Shown piece after piece: positions 23,284 to 34,315 of a stretch of DNA of 64,000 nucleotides. The translations under genes and the position numbers were made by a program. This stretch comes from Chlorops oryzae. Its lineage: Eukaryota > Arthropoda > Insecta > Diptera > Chloropidae. Under the pieces are notes generated by a model. It was not told the origin of the DNA. It made no database searches and worked only from the letters and a program-made list of their open reading frames with translations. The DNA lies in contig CM035808.1 in NCBI GenBank assembly GCA_020466095.1, positions 50,542,485 through 50,606,484 on the forward strand, read 5' to 3'. How positions within the stretch are numbered: the stretch's first letter is position 1; each line of letters begins with the position of its first letter.

Positions 23284-24576
23284 ACAGGTTGGCTGATAAG
23301 TCCCCGGTCTAACAAAGAAAAACACATTTTTTTTGTCTAAATTCGTTTTTATTATTCAACATAGTTCCCTTCAAGAGCGATACAACGATTATAACGACCT
23401 TCCAATTTTTTGATACCATTTTGGTAGTACTCCTTCGGTTTTGTCTCAAAATAGGCCTCAGTTTCGGCGATCACCTCTTCATTGCAGCCAAATTTTTTCC
23501 CTGCGAGCATCCTCTTGAGGTCTGAGAACAAGAAAAAGTCGCTGGGGGCCAGATCTGGAGAATACGGTGGGTGGGGAAGCAATTCGAAGCCTAATTCATG
23601 AATTTTTGCCATCGTTCTCAATGACTTGTGGCACGGTGCGTTGTCTTGGTGGAACAACACTTTTTCTTCTTCATATGGGGCCGTTTTGCCGCGATTTCGA
23701 CCTTCAAACGCTCCAATAACGACATATAATAGTCACTGTTGATGGTTTTTCCCTTCTCAAGATAATCGATAAAAATTATTCCATGCCCATCCCAAAAAAC
23801 AGAGGCCATTACTTTGCCAGCGGACTTTTGAGTCTTTCCACGCTTCGGAGACGGTTCACCGATCGCTGTCCACTCAGCCGACTGTCGATTGGACTCAGGA
23901 GTGTAGTGATAGAGCCATGTTTCATCCATTGTCACATATCGACGCAAAAACTCGGGTGTATTGCGAGTTAACAGCTGCAAACACCGCTCAGAATCATCAA
24001 CACGTTGTTGTTTTTGGTCAAATGTCAGCTCGCGCGGCACCCATTTTGCACAGAGCTTTTTCATATCCAAATATTGATGAATGATATGACCAACACGTTC
24101 CTTTAATATCTTTAAGGCCTCTGCTATCTCGATCAACTTCATTTTACGGTCATTCAAAATCATTTTGTGAATTTTTTTGATGTTTTCGTCGGTAACCACC
24201 TCTTTCGGGCGTCCACTGCGTTCACCGTCCTCCGTGCTCATTTCACCACGCTTGAATTTTGCATACCAATCAATTATTGTTGATTTTCCTGGGGCAGAGT
24301 CCAGAAACTCATTATCAAGCCAAGTTTTTGCTTCCACTGTATTTTTTCCCTTCAGAAAGCAGTATTTTATCAAAACACGAAATTCCTTTTTTTCCATTTT
24401 TTTCACAATAACAAAAGTTGCTTCACAAAAGACGCTCTATCTCACAAACTAATTGACTTACAGACGTCAAATTTTGACACGAATCATTTGAAGGTTGCCA
24501 CTATATAAAAATAATATGCATTTAATACTAGCGACGCCATCTATGTGTCAGACCGGGGACTTATCAGCCAACCTGT
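23284..24576 (-). mobile_element. Himar1-type (irritans subfamily) mariner, copy 1, in gag
   Basis: It is 1293 bp with ACAGGTTGGCTGATAAGTCC TIRs at both ends and TA at 23282-23283 and 24577-24578. Sequence and length match the Himar1 class. It is inserted in the retroelement gag in the same orientation as gag. Confidence 0.93.
23352..24397 (-). pseudogene. Himar1-type transposase, one-base deletion
   Basis: The frame starts MEKKEFRVLIKYCFLKGKN and is nearly the same protein as copy 2 (27768-28814). It has the paired HTH DNA-binding region, WVPREL, the first catalytic Asp in VTMDETWLYHYTP, the second in LFHQDNAPCHKS and the third in PPYSPDLAPSDFFLF. A run of five A (six in copy 2) near 23665 shifts the frame just before the second catalytic Asp. 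The ORF is therefore split into about 250-codon and 100-codon parts. Without the deletion it would be 348 aa, the usual length for the group. The copy is therefore dead. Confidence 0.93.
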
Positions 24577-25503
24577 TATTCAGCACTGCTTTCCATTTCG
24601 ACTCTGAACGTATCTAAACTTCTTTGTTTTAAAAAATTTGTCCTTATGAAATTTACAAGTTCATTTAGACTGTTAAAATTTTTCTGGCTAGCTTTTACAT
24701 ATGTAAGCTGATAATAATCTCTGTCTCACGCATTTTATAATGTCCTGCGTATCCATATTTTGTGCTATGCTTTTTAATAAATCTAAACCTGTGATAAATG
24801 TTTCTACTTCATATTTTAATTCTGGATGATCTTGGCCAGAAAAACATGGCACTAGGTTTACAACCTTCTTCATTACTTCATCAGCTTGAAGTTGATTTGC
24901 CATCGTTACTATTGACGTTAGGGTGATCTGATTAGAATTTGCTTAAGCTGTTGCTTCAAAATTTTTGCTTTTCTATACGTTTAATATGAATACGACACAA
25001 GTCCATATAAAATACATTTCAAAACAAAAAGGACTTAGCGATAAAATACTGTTTTAAATTTTATTTTGTACTCACCCTTTTTATAGTTGGCTGCTGTATG
25101 TTGGTTCTTCTTTGTTTGATTTTCGCGCTCTGCTACCGTTGATTTTTAAATAATGATTTATTTCTCAAGGTATTAATTTGTGCAATTTTCAACGAAATCT
25201 TTGATTAAAACGCTATTTTTTATTTTTTTTACTACAAGCATTAAAACTTTTCCAAAGAAAGATCAACAGATATCGTTAAAAACGTCACCTGTTAAAATTG
25301 ACTTTGTCCAAGTGACCTCAACCGTCTTTGCCGTTCGACTTACGAATTGAGTTCAACTACAACGGTAAATGATAACCAAACGTTTAAAACCAGAAAGGCT
25401 CCGTTTTCAACTGAACTCGAATTTTCGCACGTCGTCCTGCAATAATTTTAAAGGATCGCTCTTGTAAAGGTTTTGAGCCTTGGTTCGTTATCCAACTGAA
25501 AGT

Positions 25504-25525
25504 CAGTCGAATACCGGCTGCGCCA
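25504..25525 (-). promoter_or_regulatory. Retroelement primer-binding site
   Basis: On the minus strand TGGCGCAGCCGGTATTCGAC lies one base downstream of the LTR end. TGGCGCAG(T/C)CGG is the type of tRNA-Ser-complementary PBS used by many fly Ty3/Gypsy elements. This fixes the orientation and the LTR boundary. Confidence 0.6.
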
Positions 25526-25526
25526 A

Positions 25527-26029
25527 TGTTAAAGTATTTTTCGTTGTATTCCCAATGAATACACCGTTAAATACTATAGTGTGAATAAACAAAATGAAAG
25601 GACACCAAATAGATTATTTTCAAATCTTTTATTAAGTTAAAGTCCTTATTATATATTCACAATTTATTACCTTAATACCAATTACTCCTAGCAACTACTT
25701 GATTAACTTCCCTAAGTCCCTACATTTTGAAACACTAAAGTCCTCACTCTAATCGCCGTTGCCACTGGTGAGTACGTGCGCTTCAAGTTGAGACCTCTCA
25801 AACAGTTCGATACAAAAGTCTTCTTTCCAAGTCTCGATCTTCCGCTTTTATTGAAAGAAAGTGTCGATGCTGCATTATCGATTTCCCAATCGATGCTAGC
25901 CGATTTTGCATAGTCGCGGGTTGAAACATCTAGAACTATTTCGTAAGTTCTACGCTGACCTGCGCGTGCGATCGTGTTGTTGTTGTTGTTCTCTGCCAGC
26001 TTGCACTTCAAGCCGAAACAGGTGTTACA
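25527..26029 (-). repeat. 5' LTR of the gag-bearing retroelement
   Basis: Read on the minus strand the segment starts TGTAACACCTGTTTCGGC and ends TACTTTAACA, giving TG...CA ends and 503 bp. It directly precedes the primer-binding site, and gag starts about 620 bp further on. No second LTR was found, so the element is truncated and the LTR limits rest on the TG...CA ends and PBS position only. Confidence 0.5.
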
Positions 26030-26394
26030 ATTGTTCTCGAATTCCCTTGCATTCGGAAATTCGCTTACGAAGTCAGTTATGGTTGTTTTTTTTTTTTTTT
26101 TTGGTTCAACAAAAATTTAACTCCTTATATTTTGAATTTAATTCCTATAAAATATTTATTGTATGCGTGCATTCGAATTTGCATAACGAAATCTTTTGTT
26201 TCTGCTTTCCTAGAATTGTTTTGATTTTTGGCTTTGACGCTAGAGCTTCTTCATTTTTCTGGAAGTGATCTGCGTCGCTTTTCCGTCTACACAAAGGAAC
26301 ATACATGTGTACATATCTATGTATGTGCATACCTATAAGTGTTTATCACATTTAAAGCGTTGCCAGACTTATATATGTATATTAAATTTTGACA

Positions 26395-26940
26395 AATATT
26401 GTCTATAGAAGGAAAAAGGTTCCAAAGATTTTGAAAATTTTTTTTTATTTGGAAAAGTGGGCGTGGCCGAAGGGAGCTTTCGGAAAATTGTCTCCTTCAC
26501 CTGAAATTAAAGTGGGACTTGAAAAAAAAATTTGGAATGTATGCTTCCTCTATAGTCATGAACATCCTCTACAAAAAATTTCTTGTTCTGTCATTATAAA
26601 GGGTGCCTCCAGTGCTAGGGCCTGGCACAAATATATCAACAACCGTCCTAAAATCAGTGTGTTTTGAGATACTTTAATGGAATTTACAATTTGAGCGTAT
26701 ATTTAAGACTCCGATAAGTTTTCTGAAGATTTGGAGAAGTGGGCGTGGCGAAAGGGCAGCTTTCATAAGGGAATTGAACCAAAATCGTAATATGAGGCCC
26801 TTAATGGCTTAACAAATTTATAGAATACCTTGCCTTAATGGAAGTGTTATTAAGGCATTTTTTTAAATGTGTTCAAATATTCATGTCTGTGTCGGGTATT
26901 CTATTGTCAGGCTCGCCTGACTATAAAACCCTTAATTGTG
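26395..26940 (-). repeat. Hairpin-ended repeat fragment (GTCAGGCTCGCCTGAC)
   Basis: Contains AAGTGGGCGTGGC twice and a decayed GGTGCCTCCAGTGCTAGGG. It ends TGTCAGGCTCGCCTGACTAT then AAAACCCTTAATTG. Same family and orientation as 57035-57892. The left part is missing. Confidence 0.65.
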
Positions 26941-27588
26941 GTAATTTTGTGAGTAATTTAAGCAAAACTAATTTATTGATTCTTCTATGTATTATTGGGA
27001 CTCCCATATTTTTTAAATATACATAGTTAATTTACTTTTTAATTCTGAAGAAAAAAAAAAGGATATTGAACTAAAAATGGGCACTTATTTATACAGACAT
27101 TGGAAATCGTTCGATTCGAGCTTCTCTCGGCTAAAAGGCATAGGCATACGTGGTTTTTGTTGTGTAAAAAATTTTTTTTTTTCACTGAAAAGTTTGTCCA
27201 AAGCTTTGTGTTCGTTTTCATACAATAGGCATTCAGACGAGCAATCGTAATCCCGGGATTTCGGCACTTTTGAGGATTTCAGTCGAAATTCAGGAGATTT
27301 CCCATACAAATACCAAGCAAACGAAATCCGCTCAGGAACTGGATTTCAACGAAATCCTAAGCGAAATCCGGAAAAAACTAAATGCAACTCTGTGTTTTGA
27401 TAATTATCGAGGAAATGCTGCAACACTACTGTCGAGTTTTGAAAAAACCAAAGTAAACAAACAGCCAATGCTGCCACACGAAAAAGAAGCCCCTACAACC
27501 AAAAAAAAACTCCCAATATTTCTTTACCTTTTCGCTACCACAAATATCGTTTTATGTTTTTAAATAATATTTTTCTTGCCTATAAATA

Positions 27589-28881
27589 ACAGGTTGGCTG
27601 ATAAGTACCCGGTCTGACACATAGATGGCGTCGCTAGTATTAAATGCATATTATTTTTATATAGTGGCAACCTTCAAATGATTCGTGTCAAAATTTGACG
27701 TCTATAAGTCAATTAGTTTGTGAGATAGAGCGTCTTTTGTGAAGCAACTTTTGTTATTGTGAAAAAAATGGAAAAAAAGGAATTTCGTGTTTTGATAAAA
27801 TAATGTTTTCTGAAGAGAAAAAATACAGTGGAAGCAAAAACTTGGCTTGATAATGAGTTTCCGGACTCTGCCCCAGGAAAATCAACAATAATTGATTGGT
27901 ATGCAAAATTCAAGCGTGGTGAAATGAGCACGGAGGACGGTGAACGCAGTGGACGCCCGAAAGAGGTGGTTACCGACGAAAACATCAAAAAAAATCACAA
28001 AATGATTTTGAATGACCGTAAAATGAAGTTGATCGAGATAGCAGAGGCCTTAAAGATATCAAAGGAACGTGTTGGTCATATCATTCATCAATATTTGGAT
28101 ATGAAAAAGCTCTGTGCAAAATGGGTGCCGCGCGAGCTCACATTTGACCAAAAACAACAACGTGTTGATGGTTCTGAGCGGTGTTTGCAGCTGTTAACTC
28201 GCAATACACCCGAGTTTTTGCGTCGATATGTGACAATGGATGAAACATGGCTCTATCACTACACTCCTGAGTCCAATCGACAGTCGGCTGAGTGGACAGC
28301 GATCGGTGAACCGTCTCCGAAGCGTGGAAAGACTCAAAAGTCCGCTGGCAAAGTAATAGCCTCTGTTTTTTGGGATGGGCATGGAATAATTTTTATCGAT
28401 TATCTTGAGAAGTGAAAAACCATCAACAGTGACTATTATATGTCGTTATTGGAGCGTTTGAAGGTCGAAATCGCGGCAAAACGGCCCCATATGAAGAAGA
28501 AAAAAGTGTTGTTCCACCAAGACAACGCACCGTGCCACAAGTCATTGAGAACGATGGCAAAAATTCATGAATTAGGCTTCGAATTGCTTCCCCACCCACC
28601 GTATTCTCCAGATCTGGCCCCCAGCGACTTTTTCTTGTTCTCAGACCTCAAAAGGATGCTCGCAGGGAAAAAATTTGGCTGCAATGAAGAGGTGATCGCC
28701 GAAACTGAGGCCTATTTTGAGGCAAAACCGAAGGAGTACTACCAAAATGGTATCAAAAAATTGGAAGGTCGTTATAATCGTTGTATCGCTCTTAAAGGGA
28801 ACTATGTTGAATAATAAAAACGAATTTTGACAAAAAAATGTGTTTTTCTTTGTTAGACCGGGGACTTATCAGCCAACCTGT
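27589..28881 (+). mobile_element. Himar1-type (irritans subfamily) mariner, copy 2
   Basis: 1293 bp with ACAGGTTGGCTGATAAGT TIRs and TA on both sides (27587-27588, 28882-28883). Orientation is opposite to copy 1. Confidence 0.93.
27768..28814 (+). pseudogene. Himar1-type transposase with two nonsense codons
   Basis: The start is ATG at 27768 (MEKKEFRVLIK). The coding length without indels is 348 codons plus stop. A TAA at 27801-27803 replaces the Tyr found in copy 1, and a TGA at 28413-28415 replaces the Gly of the LEKGKTINSDYY motif. The catalytic Asp residues (VTMDETW, LFHQDNAPCHKS, PPYSPDLAPSDFF) and the HTH region are otherwise intact. The lesions are different from those of copy 1, so the two copies died independently. 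Confidence 0.93.
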
Positions 28882-28891
28882 TATGTATGAG

Positions 28892-29050
28892 TAGTAGCGT
28901 AGTGGGTTCCGAAGGGGGGCAGTCGCCCCGGACGCCAAATCATTTTCAATTGTTATGAAGGTATTATTGTTGAGGCCGATTGGAGGGGACGGCATTTCCT
29001 GCATGTACCCCCATTTTCCCCAGGTGCCGAAATGTCTCGCTACGCCACTG
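28892..29050. mobile_element. Small hAT MITE, TSD TGTATGAG
   Basis: 159 bp. The right end is GCTACGCCACTG and the left end TAGTAGCGTAGTGG, imperfect TIRs of the CAGTGGCGTAGC hAT type. Exact 8-bp duplications TGTATGAG lie at 28884-28891 and 29051-29058. It sits 8 bp from the right TA of Himar1 copy 2, with its duplication starting at the base after that TA. Confidence 0.8.
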
Positions 29051-29946
29051 TGTATGAGTGGCCATGATTATGGTAGGCTACTATTTTTGTGACTCTTTCA
29101 GGAATCTCGACTCGTACTAGTCATTTGAAATTTTTTTTTTTTTTTTTTCAAAAATAAAAAGCTTCTTTTTACTATTTCTTTCATATGTGTAGCATACGAA
29201 AAAAGAAAAACAATAATTGTATTTCGGGTACTTTATGAATGAGTAAATTATAATGTTTTTCAACAGAACGCATTTAGCATTTAACATTTTGAATATATTA
29301 GATATTGTGGCAGGTGTTTCTATTGCAGCATTATTGACTCTTTCAAAAACTTTGTATGTATTTTAAAAAGTTCATTTTTTGTTGTTGTTCAAGTAAAAAA
29401 ATTATTTCATTAAAGAAATAATAGGCCTGATCTTGTAGCGGTAAATAAAATAATTTTCAATATATTGAAAAAGGCCTATACAAAACTGCAACACTGCAAA
29501 CAGATGAATAGCTGTCAAACCAAATACTCTCAAATGCGAAATTGTCGTGTCAACGCTTGGATTTCGATGTGGATTTCACGAAATCCAAGTTCCGAAATCC
29601 CGGGATTTCGATACTCGTCTGAATGCCATATAAAAATATCATCAAAAAGCCATGCATGACTACAAGTAGACATGAACTTGTAAAGGCCTCTTATCAAGGA
29701 TTTGCAAACAGCCCAAAAATGACCCAATTTGACAAATTGTGTTCCAAAGTAAAAAAAAAAAAAATGAACCTGCTTTGGTACAATTGTACCATAGGTGGCA
29801 TCCGTGGATACAAGTACGAAAACTTTTTCCCAATATCGGACACACCTATTTGGTTAGAGGAGTGATATTGTTCTTGAATATGTAGTTAAAAATTAATATA
29901 CTTACCACGTGATAGAAAGTGTGGTTAAAAATTAATATACTTAACA

Positions 29947-30122
29947 TATAGAACTATAGCTGCAACTTCGGCCAAATTTTTGGAGCGTTATGGCATGATT
30001 CGGTGAAAAAGTTCAAATGTGGTGAGCCACACCATAAGTCGAGTGTTGTGGTGAACCACGTAATAGAAAGTGTGGTGTACCACGTAATAGCTTTTGGCCG
30101 AAGTTGCAGCTATAGTTCTATA
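29947..30122. mobile_element. MITE with perfect 30-bp TIR
   Basis: TATAGAACTATAGCTGCAAC, continuing TTCGGCCAAA, is mirrored exactly at 30093-30122. The 176-bp element has a CCACGTAATAGAAAGTGTGG-type interior repeat, which also appears once outside at 29907-29925. No coding capacity. Confidence 0.8.
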
Positions 30123-30166
30123 TGATACTTAAGATGGAGTGAAAAAGTACAAATATCAAAAACAGC

Positions 30167-30290
30167 GGCCATATTACAGTTTTCGTAAACGCAACAAACT
30201 CAACGCAATTTAAAATATTGTAGTGAAATCTCAATGCAAAGTGTTGAATTGCGTTGCGTTTTTTGCGTTTACGAAAACTGCAATAGGGCC
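30167..30290. mobile_element. Short MITE (GGCC..TATTGCAGTTTTCG)
   Basis: 124 bp. The left arm, ACAGTTTTCGTAAACGCAA, and the right arm, TTGCGTTTACGAAAACTGCA, are inverted and capped by GGCC. Lies 44 bp after the previous MITE. Confidence 0.7.
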
Positions 30291-30769
30291 CCAGGTATAG
30301 TTTTGGTAAATAGTACCATTTTTGTAGCGCTGTGTGGAAAAGTACCGAAAAGTCACTTTTGGTAAATAGTACCAATTTTTACAGCACTGTTTCTTTACCA
30401 CATAACTATGGTGAGTTTTGCTTTCGGGTTATGGTGAGCAAAAAAGAACATATGGCCGACACCGATTCCAAGCCAGGAAAAAACAAATATTTGGAAAAAT
30501 TAATACGTTATTTTTCTGAACTTATAACGGTTTTTTTTTTGACTAATCCGATAAATATTAACTTGTTTAAAAATATTTTTCAAAAATTATAGGCCAAAAT
30601 CATTTTATTGCGGTCAAAATGTGCATGTTAAAATTTGGCATCATGGGGTTTGTTAATTAACAATAAAAATTATAAAATATAATGATGAGGAAATTAGCAC
30701 AAAATTATCACAAAAATCGTGAAATAAAAGGCAATTCAAAATTTTTAATATTTCGGTTATGAAGTCGTT

Positions 30770-30920
30770 GTGAAGCTGCACCCGCCGCTCCATACAAAAT
30801 TGATTATCCTTTTATGGCCAAACGCATTGAGCACAAAATTTTTTATATTGTTACATAAATAGCACGTAATTCTGGCATCAAACATTTTCCGGTGTTCAGT
30901 CATGGCGGGTGCAGCTTCAC
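30770..30920. repeat. Short inverted-repeat element (GTGAAGCTGCACCCGCC)
   Basis: Perfect 17-bp inverted ends at 30770-30786 and 30904-30920 enclose 117 bp. It is adjacent to a Tc1-like transposase scrap and may be the tip of that element or a separate MITE. Confidence 0.55.
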
Positions 30921-30934
30921 GGACCTCTCATATA

Positions 30935-31077
30935 TTCGAATATGAGAAATAGCACCAAATACCATCTTTTTCGAACAATTTAGCTGAGTTGCGATCTGTT
31001 GGTATGAGTTGGCCAGACTCACGAAGCTCAATAATTGCCTTTCTTGTCGCCGGCGTACATCTTTTGCCTTTTCCCAT
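30935..31077 (-). pseudogene. Tc1-like transposase N-terminal fragment
   Basis: The minus strand starts MGKGKRCTPATRKAIIELRE (ATG at 31077). After SGQ a one-base shift near 31010 changes frame to SYQQIATQLNCSKKMVFGAI. This is the first helix-turn-helix of Tc1-type transposases. The catalytic part is absent. About 47 codons remain. Confidence 0.7.
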
Positions 31078-31739
31078 CCTTTAAGCTATTTACCTAAATA
31101 ATTTTTCATTCAATATGCCTTCGCTTGATTCCAAATAATAAAATCTTACCAAAATATACGCAAATAACTAAAAGAAACTGACTTTTTGGCACAGCCAAAA
31201 CTTCGTTTCTAATTAATTGTCAAAAGAAAAATCACGTGATTCAATTCAAAATCTCACCCATGCAAATTTAGCAGCCTATCGAAACGGCTATCCATTGCAT
31301 TTGAAATGAGAGGAAGATGGGAATATAAGGAGAGCGAAAATTTATTGTTCAAATAACGGAAACAATTGAAAAGTGGAGCATTATAAGATGAGGAATCGTT
31401 TTAATTAGTTGTCAACGGCTGTATATTGTAGGTATAATTTCATTTAGGATCAGGCAGAATTTATAGCTGTCACGCTATGTATCGAATACATTTTGTATAC
31501 GGGCGTACGAGTGTTACGTGTATAGATATTCGACATGGAAAATATAAAAAAATAAATGGGTACTTTTTTGGGCCGAAGCCAGCTTCCCGATTGCATAAAT
31601 AAATGCGTCATTTCGATGAAATAACCAAATATTTATTTGAGAATACATAGGTATAAAATGAAATATCATTCTCTAACAATTTAGTTGAAGCTTTCCGTTC
31701 ACTAAAGAATTTTTTTCTTTTTTTTTCGTTTCTCAACAG

Positions 31740-31834
31740 GTTTATATGGTAACGATGATTTCCACAACGGGTTACTGCAAGCCTTCAGTTCCGGAAGACG
31801 AGTTGAGGGACTAGTTCTTAATTTAAAGAAACAG
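31740..31834 (+). CDS. tweety-family protein, short second recognised exon
   Basis: The acceptor is tctcaacag| and the donor is aaacag|gtaatt. The first two bases complete a Gly codon with the last base of the 19545-19722 exon. The exon then encodes LYGNDDFHNGLLQAFSSGRR and VEGLVLNLKKQ. The LYGND motif directly after TM2 is conserved in tweety proteins at the start of the extracellular loop. The exon ends in phase 0. The preceding intron is about 12 kb and full of transposons. Confidence 0.92.
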
Positions 31835-32051
31835 GTAATTTAATTCGAAAACCTTTATATAGACACTCGACTATGCACCTTCATATTGTCTACGTAAACG
31901 ACCGTGAATGGAAATTTGGTACAATACATCGTATAATTTAAGTAACATATGTATAAGTTAACAGAACCCGTGAGCTTTGTATCGCCTCAGAAGAAATGTG
32001 TATATAAAATCAACACCAAAAATTTGAAGAAAACCATGTTCATAAATTTAA

Positions 32052-32110
32052 AGCTTGCTCCCGCTTGCTCCCTCCCTTGCTCCCTCCCTTGCTCCTTCTC
32101 TCTCCCTCTG
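32052..32110 (+). repeat. CTTGCTCCCTCC short tandem repeat
   Basis: About four to five imperfect copies of CTTGCTCCCTCC grading into TCTC-rich sequence. Confidence 0.8.
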
Positions 32111-32240
32111 TTCCTCTACCTACTTTGATGTTCATTGATTCCACTATTTTCTTTTTAATTCGATTCTACTATTTTATTTTTAATTTGTACCAACGCACGC
32201 CTATTAAGTCAAGTTTTATATACTTAATGATTATTTTTGC

Positions 32241-32677
32241 ATATGAGTAAAAGCCATGTCAAGTGATACTCGAAAATTCCGTCAAATCACGGATTTTCAA
32301 TACATATTTTTTTTTCTAAAGTGTATGTTGTGCCTATGTTTCAATATTAATATTTCGTGAAAATTTCAATTTTTGCTTATGTTATTGACAAATGAAATTT
32401 TTAATTTTTTTTAACGATTAAATAGAATTTTTTTTTCTCCCAAACTACAAATGAATATGAGATGATGTTTTTTTTATAATGATTAAGAATTGGATGCATT
32501 ACATTTAAAAAACATTTTTTTTTTATTATAAACAATATATTTCGAAATAAATTCTTTTAAACAATAGCATTTTTCAATGCTTTCTTCACGTTGCAAAATA
32601 ATAAAACTTATGCAGAATTGTGAGGATAACGATTTGACGGAATTTTCGAGTATCAATTGACATGGATTTACTCATAT
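32241..32677. mobile_element. MITE with about 47-bp TIR
   Basis: ATATGAGTAAA...CATGTCAAGTGATACTCGAAA at the left is mirrored by CGAGTATCAATTGACATG...TTTACTCATAT at the right. The TIR continues into ATTCCGTCAAATC. 437 bp, AT-rich, no ORF. Target duplication not clear. Confidence 0.75.
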
Positions 32678-33879
32678 CTAATATAAAAAATCATGCTGTT
32701 TGTCCCAAGCTCCTACGAAAGTACGGAACCGAAACTTTTACAATTTTGTGTGTGTATTCGGCAAGTCCGAGAATAGGATGTTAACTATTTTTCATGCCTA
32801 AGTCTTCCGTCCAATTTGAACGAAAATACGGGATAAAATGAGCAAAATTTTTTTTATTTGTAGGATCGTTTTTCCAAAAACAGGAGTTTTAAAGGATTCC
32901 ATTTTTTTACATGAAAAATTCAAAATATGTATGAGGAAATTTTTAAATATTTCAGTTCTTTATTCCTTAAATTTTACAGTTTTTCTTAATACTTTGTAAA
33001 AGTTAAATCAAAATCACTTCAATTTCAGAAACATTGATTACCCTCGAAAAAGTTTCTTAAGAACTTTACATTGTTGAGACAATGATTTGGAAAAATTTTT
33101 GCATCAAGAATTAATTTTCAGACCAACAATTTCTGTGGTCATGCGAAGAATTTTGTTTTCTTGCTTTAAAACTTCCAGTTTTTTTTAGAAAAATTTAAAT
33201 TGTGGGGAACGATTTATTCAACAAAATTGTTGGAACAAAGTATAAAACTGTTGTATTTTTTTTTTTGAGTGTATGAGATTTTTAAGATATTTTTAAGCAT
33301 CTTAATCAAACATAAAGTCGTCACACACGACATTTGTTAATTTCTTTAAACGAAAATTTGAGCTTCATATCGCTCATATACTTCAAGAATGTAATATCTC
33401 AAAAAATCGATTTTTCTGATCAGAAAATATACTTTTGTCGAGAGAAAATGAAACTCTACCCGTGCCTCTTTTTAGGGAGTCATATTTGTTATCATTTTCG
33501 AGTGAAATTTGTGGTGAAAAACTGAACATTGATATGTGGCCACGCCTCCTTTTTGCTCCACGTCCACTCAAAGTTAATAAATAGACCACTTTTGAGCCCC
33601 CTGAAAATCGTATGAAAATTTCAAAAACACTGGTGAATGTTATTTATTTGTAAAATTTCAATGTGCTTTTAAGACACAAAAAAACCGGCCCATCCTTACC
33701 AAAAAAATGTGAGTTATCAAAAACACTCAAATTCATCGCATAAAATTATCCCAATCTCATCGGTTTGATACGAAGGTTTACGTGCATTTTGGTAAATTTT
33801 CGGTATTAATAAGTTGAGGTAGCGATATGTATTATAAAATCAAAAATGTTTTCTTTTCCTTGCCATTGATTACGCTAGC

Positions 33880-33950
33880 ATGGGATTTGAATCTTGGAAC
33901 TCTGGCTTTCTAGTCCTGCGCTCACCCGACAACACCGTGTTTGCCAAATT
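33880..33950 (-). other. tRNA-like scrap
   Basis: On the minus strand there is GTCGGGTGAGCGCAGGACTA with AGATTCAAATCCCATG about 20 bp on, resembling A and B boxes. Acceptor arms do not pair well. Not a credible functional tRNA. Confidence 0.35.
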
Positions 33951-34315
33951 GAAAGTCAGAGATTTTTTTCGTTTATAACTTTAAAGTCAAATACCATTCG
34001 ATTCAATTTTGAGTCTTATATTGAGTGAAATATAACATGGAAACAAGTTCAATGATCATATTTCAATCCCCTAAGTGATTTATTAGCGATTTTGCTATAT
34101 TTTGTTTTTTAACTTTAAATACGAATCGCTTTTGAAACATATTGAAGAGTCGGTTTTGCGTCTTCTTATAATCGTGCATGTGATCACTCACTTTTTTATC
34201 ATCAAGGACTCTCGACAAAGGCTCGTAAATGAAACTTCTGATCAAACCGTCTTCCATATGCAAGCTGGGAAGAATATTATGATGTGTAATGAAAAAAATG
34301 TCATATCCTTTGCAG

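Larger units (their letters stand above)
22842..24903 (-). pseudogene. Retroelement gag, interrupted by a Himar1-type mariner
   Basis: The minus frame starts with MANQLQADEVMKKVV at 24903 and continues to about 24590. It is cut by the mariner (23284-24576) and resumes at about 23281 through FGERIESLLKEAEKFIRE to the nucleocapsid. Three zinc knuckles are visible: CSFCNVAGHTRDIC (C-x2-C-x4-H-x4-C), CIICLEYGHEQNANC, and a third, CTYCGK, interrupted by a TAA where GHLEIKC follows. There is also a one-base frameshift near 24700 (after LLSAYICKS). Removing the mariner and one TA restores frame continuity across the insertion point. No protease or RT follows, so the element is a 5' fragment. Confidence 0.75.
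27228..29627. mobile_element. TIR element (GGCATTCAGACGAG), opened by Himar1 copy 2
   Basis: The TIRs are GGCATTCAGACGAG...CCCGGGATTTCGG at the left and the inverse at the right (CCGAAATCCCGGGATTTCGA...CTCGTCTGAATGCC). ATA flanks both sides (27225-27227 and 29628-29630), a possible 3-bp TSD. Subtracting the Himar1 and a small hAT MITE leaves roughly 0.9 kb with GGATTTC-rich subterminal repeats and no transposase. It is tentatively a non-autonomous PIF/Harbinger-like element. The superfamily is inference. Confidence 0.6.
31835..34315. other. tweety intron between the short exon and the loop exon
   Basis: GT at 31835 and AG at 34314-34315 bound the intron. It contains a CTTGCTCCCTCC short tandem tract (about 32052-32110), a MITE (32241-32677) and a tRNA-like scrap (33880-33950). 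No gene was recognised in it. Confidence 0.75.

Noticed and set aside
25712..26011. Minus-strand 99-codon frame (MKCKLAENNNNN)
   Set aside because: It lies wholly within the LTR and has no matching domain. The Asn run comes from a GTT repeat.
33383..33589. Minus-strand frame MVYLLTLSGRGAKRRRGH
   Set aside because: Short, without homology I can name, and overlapping repeat-like sequence with TGGCCACGCC blocks.
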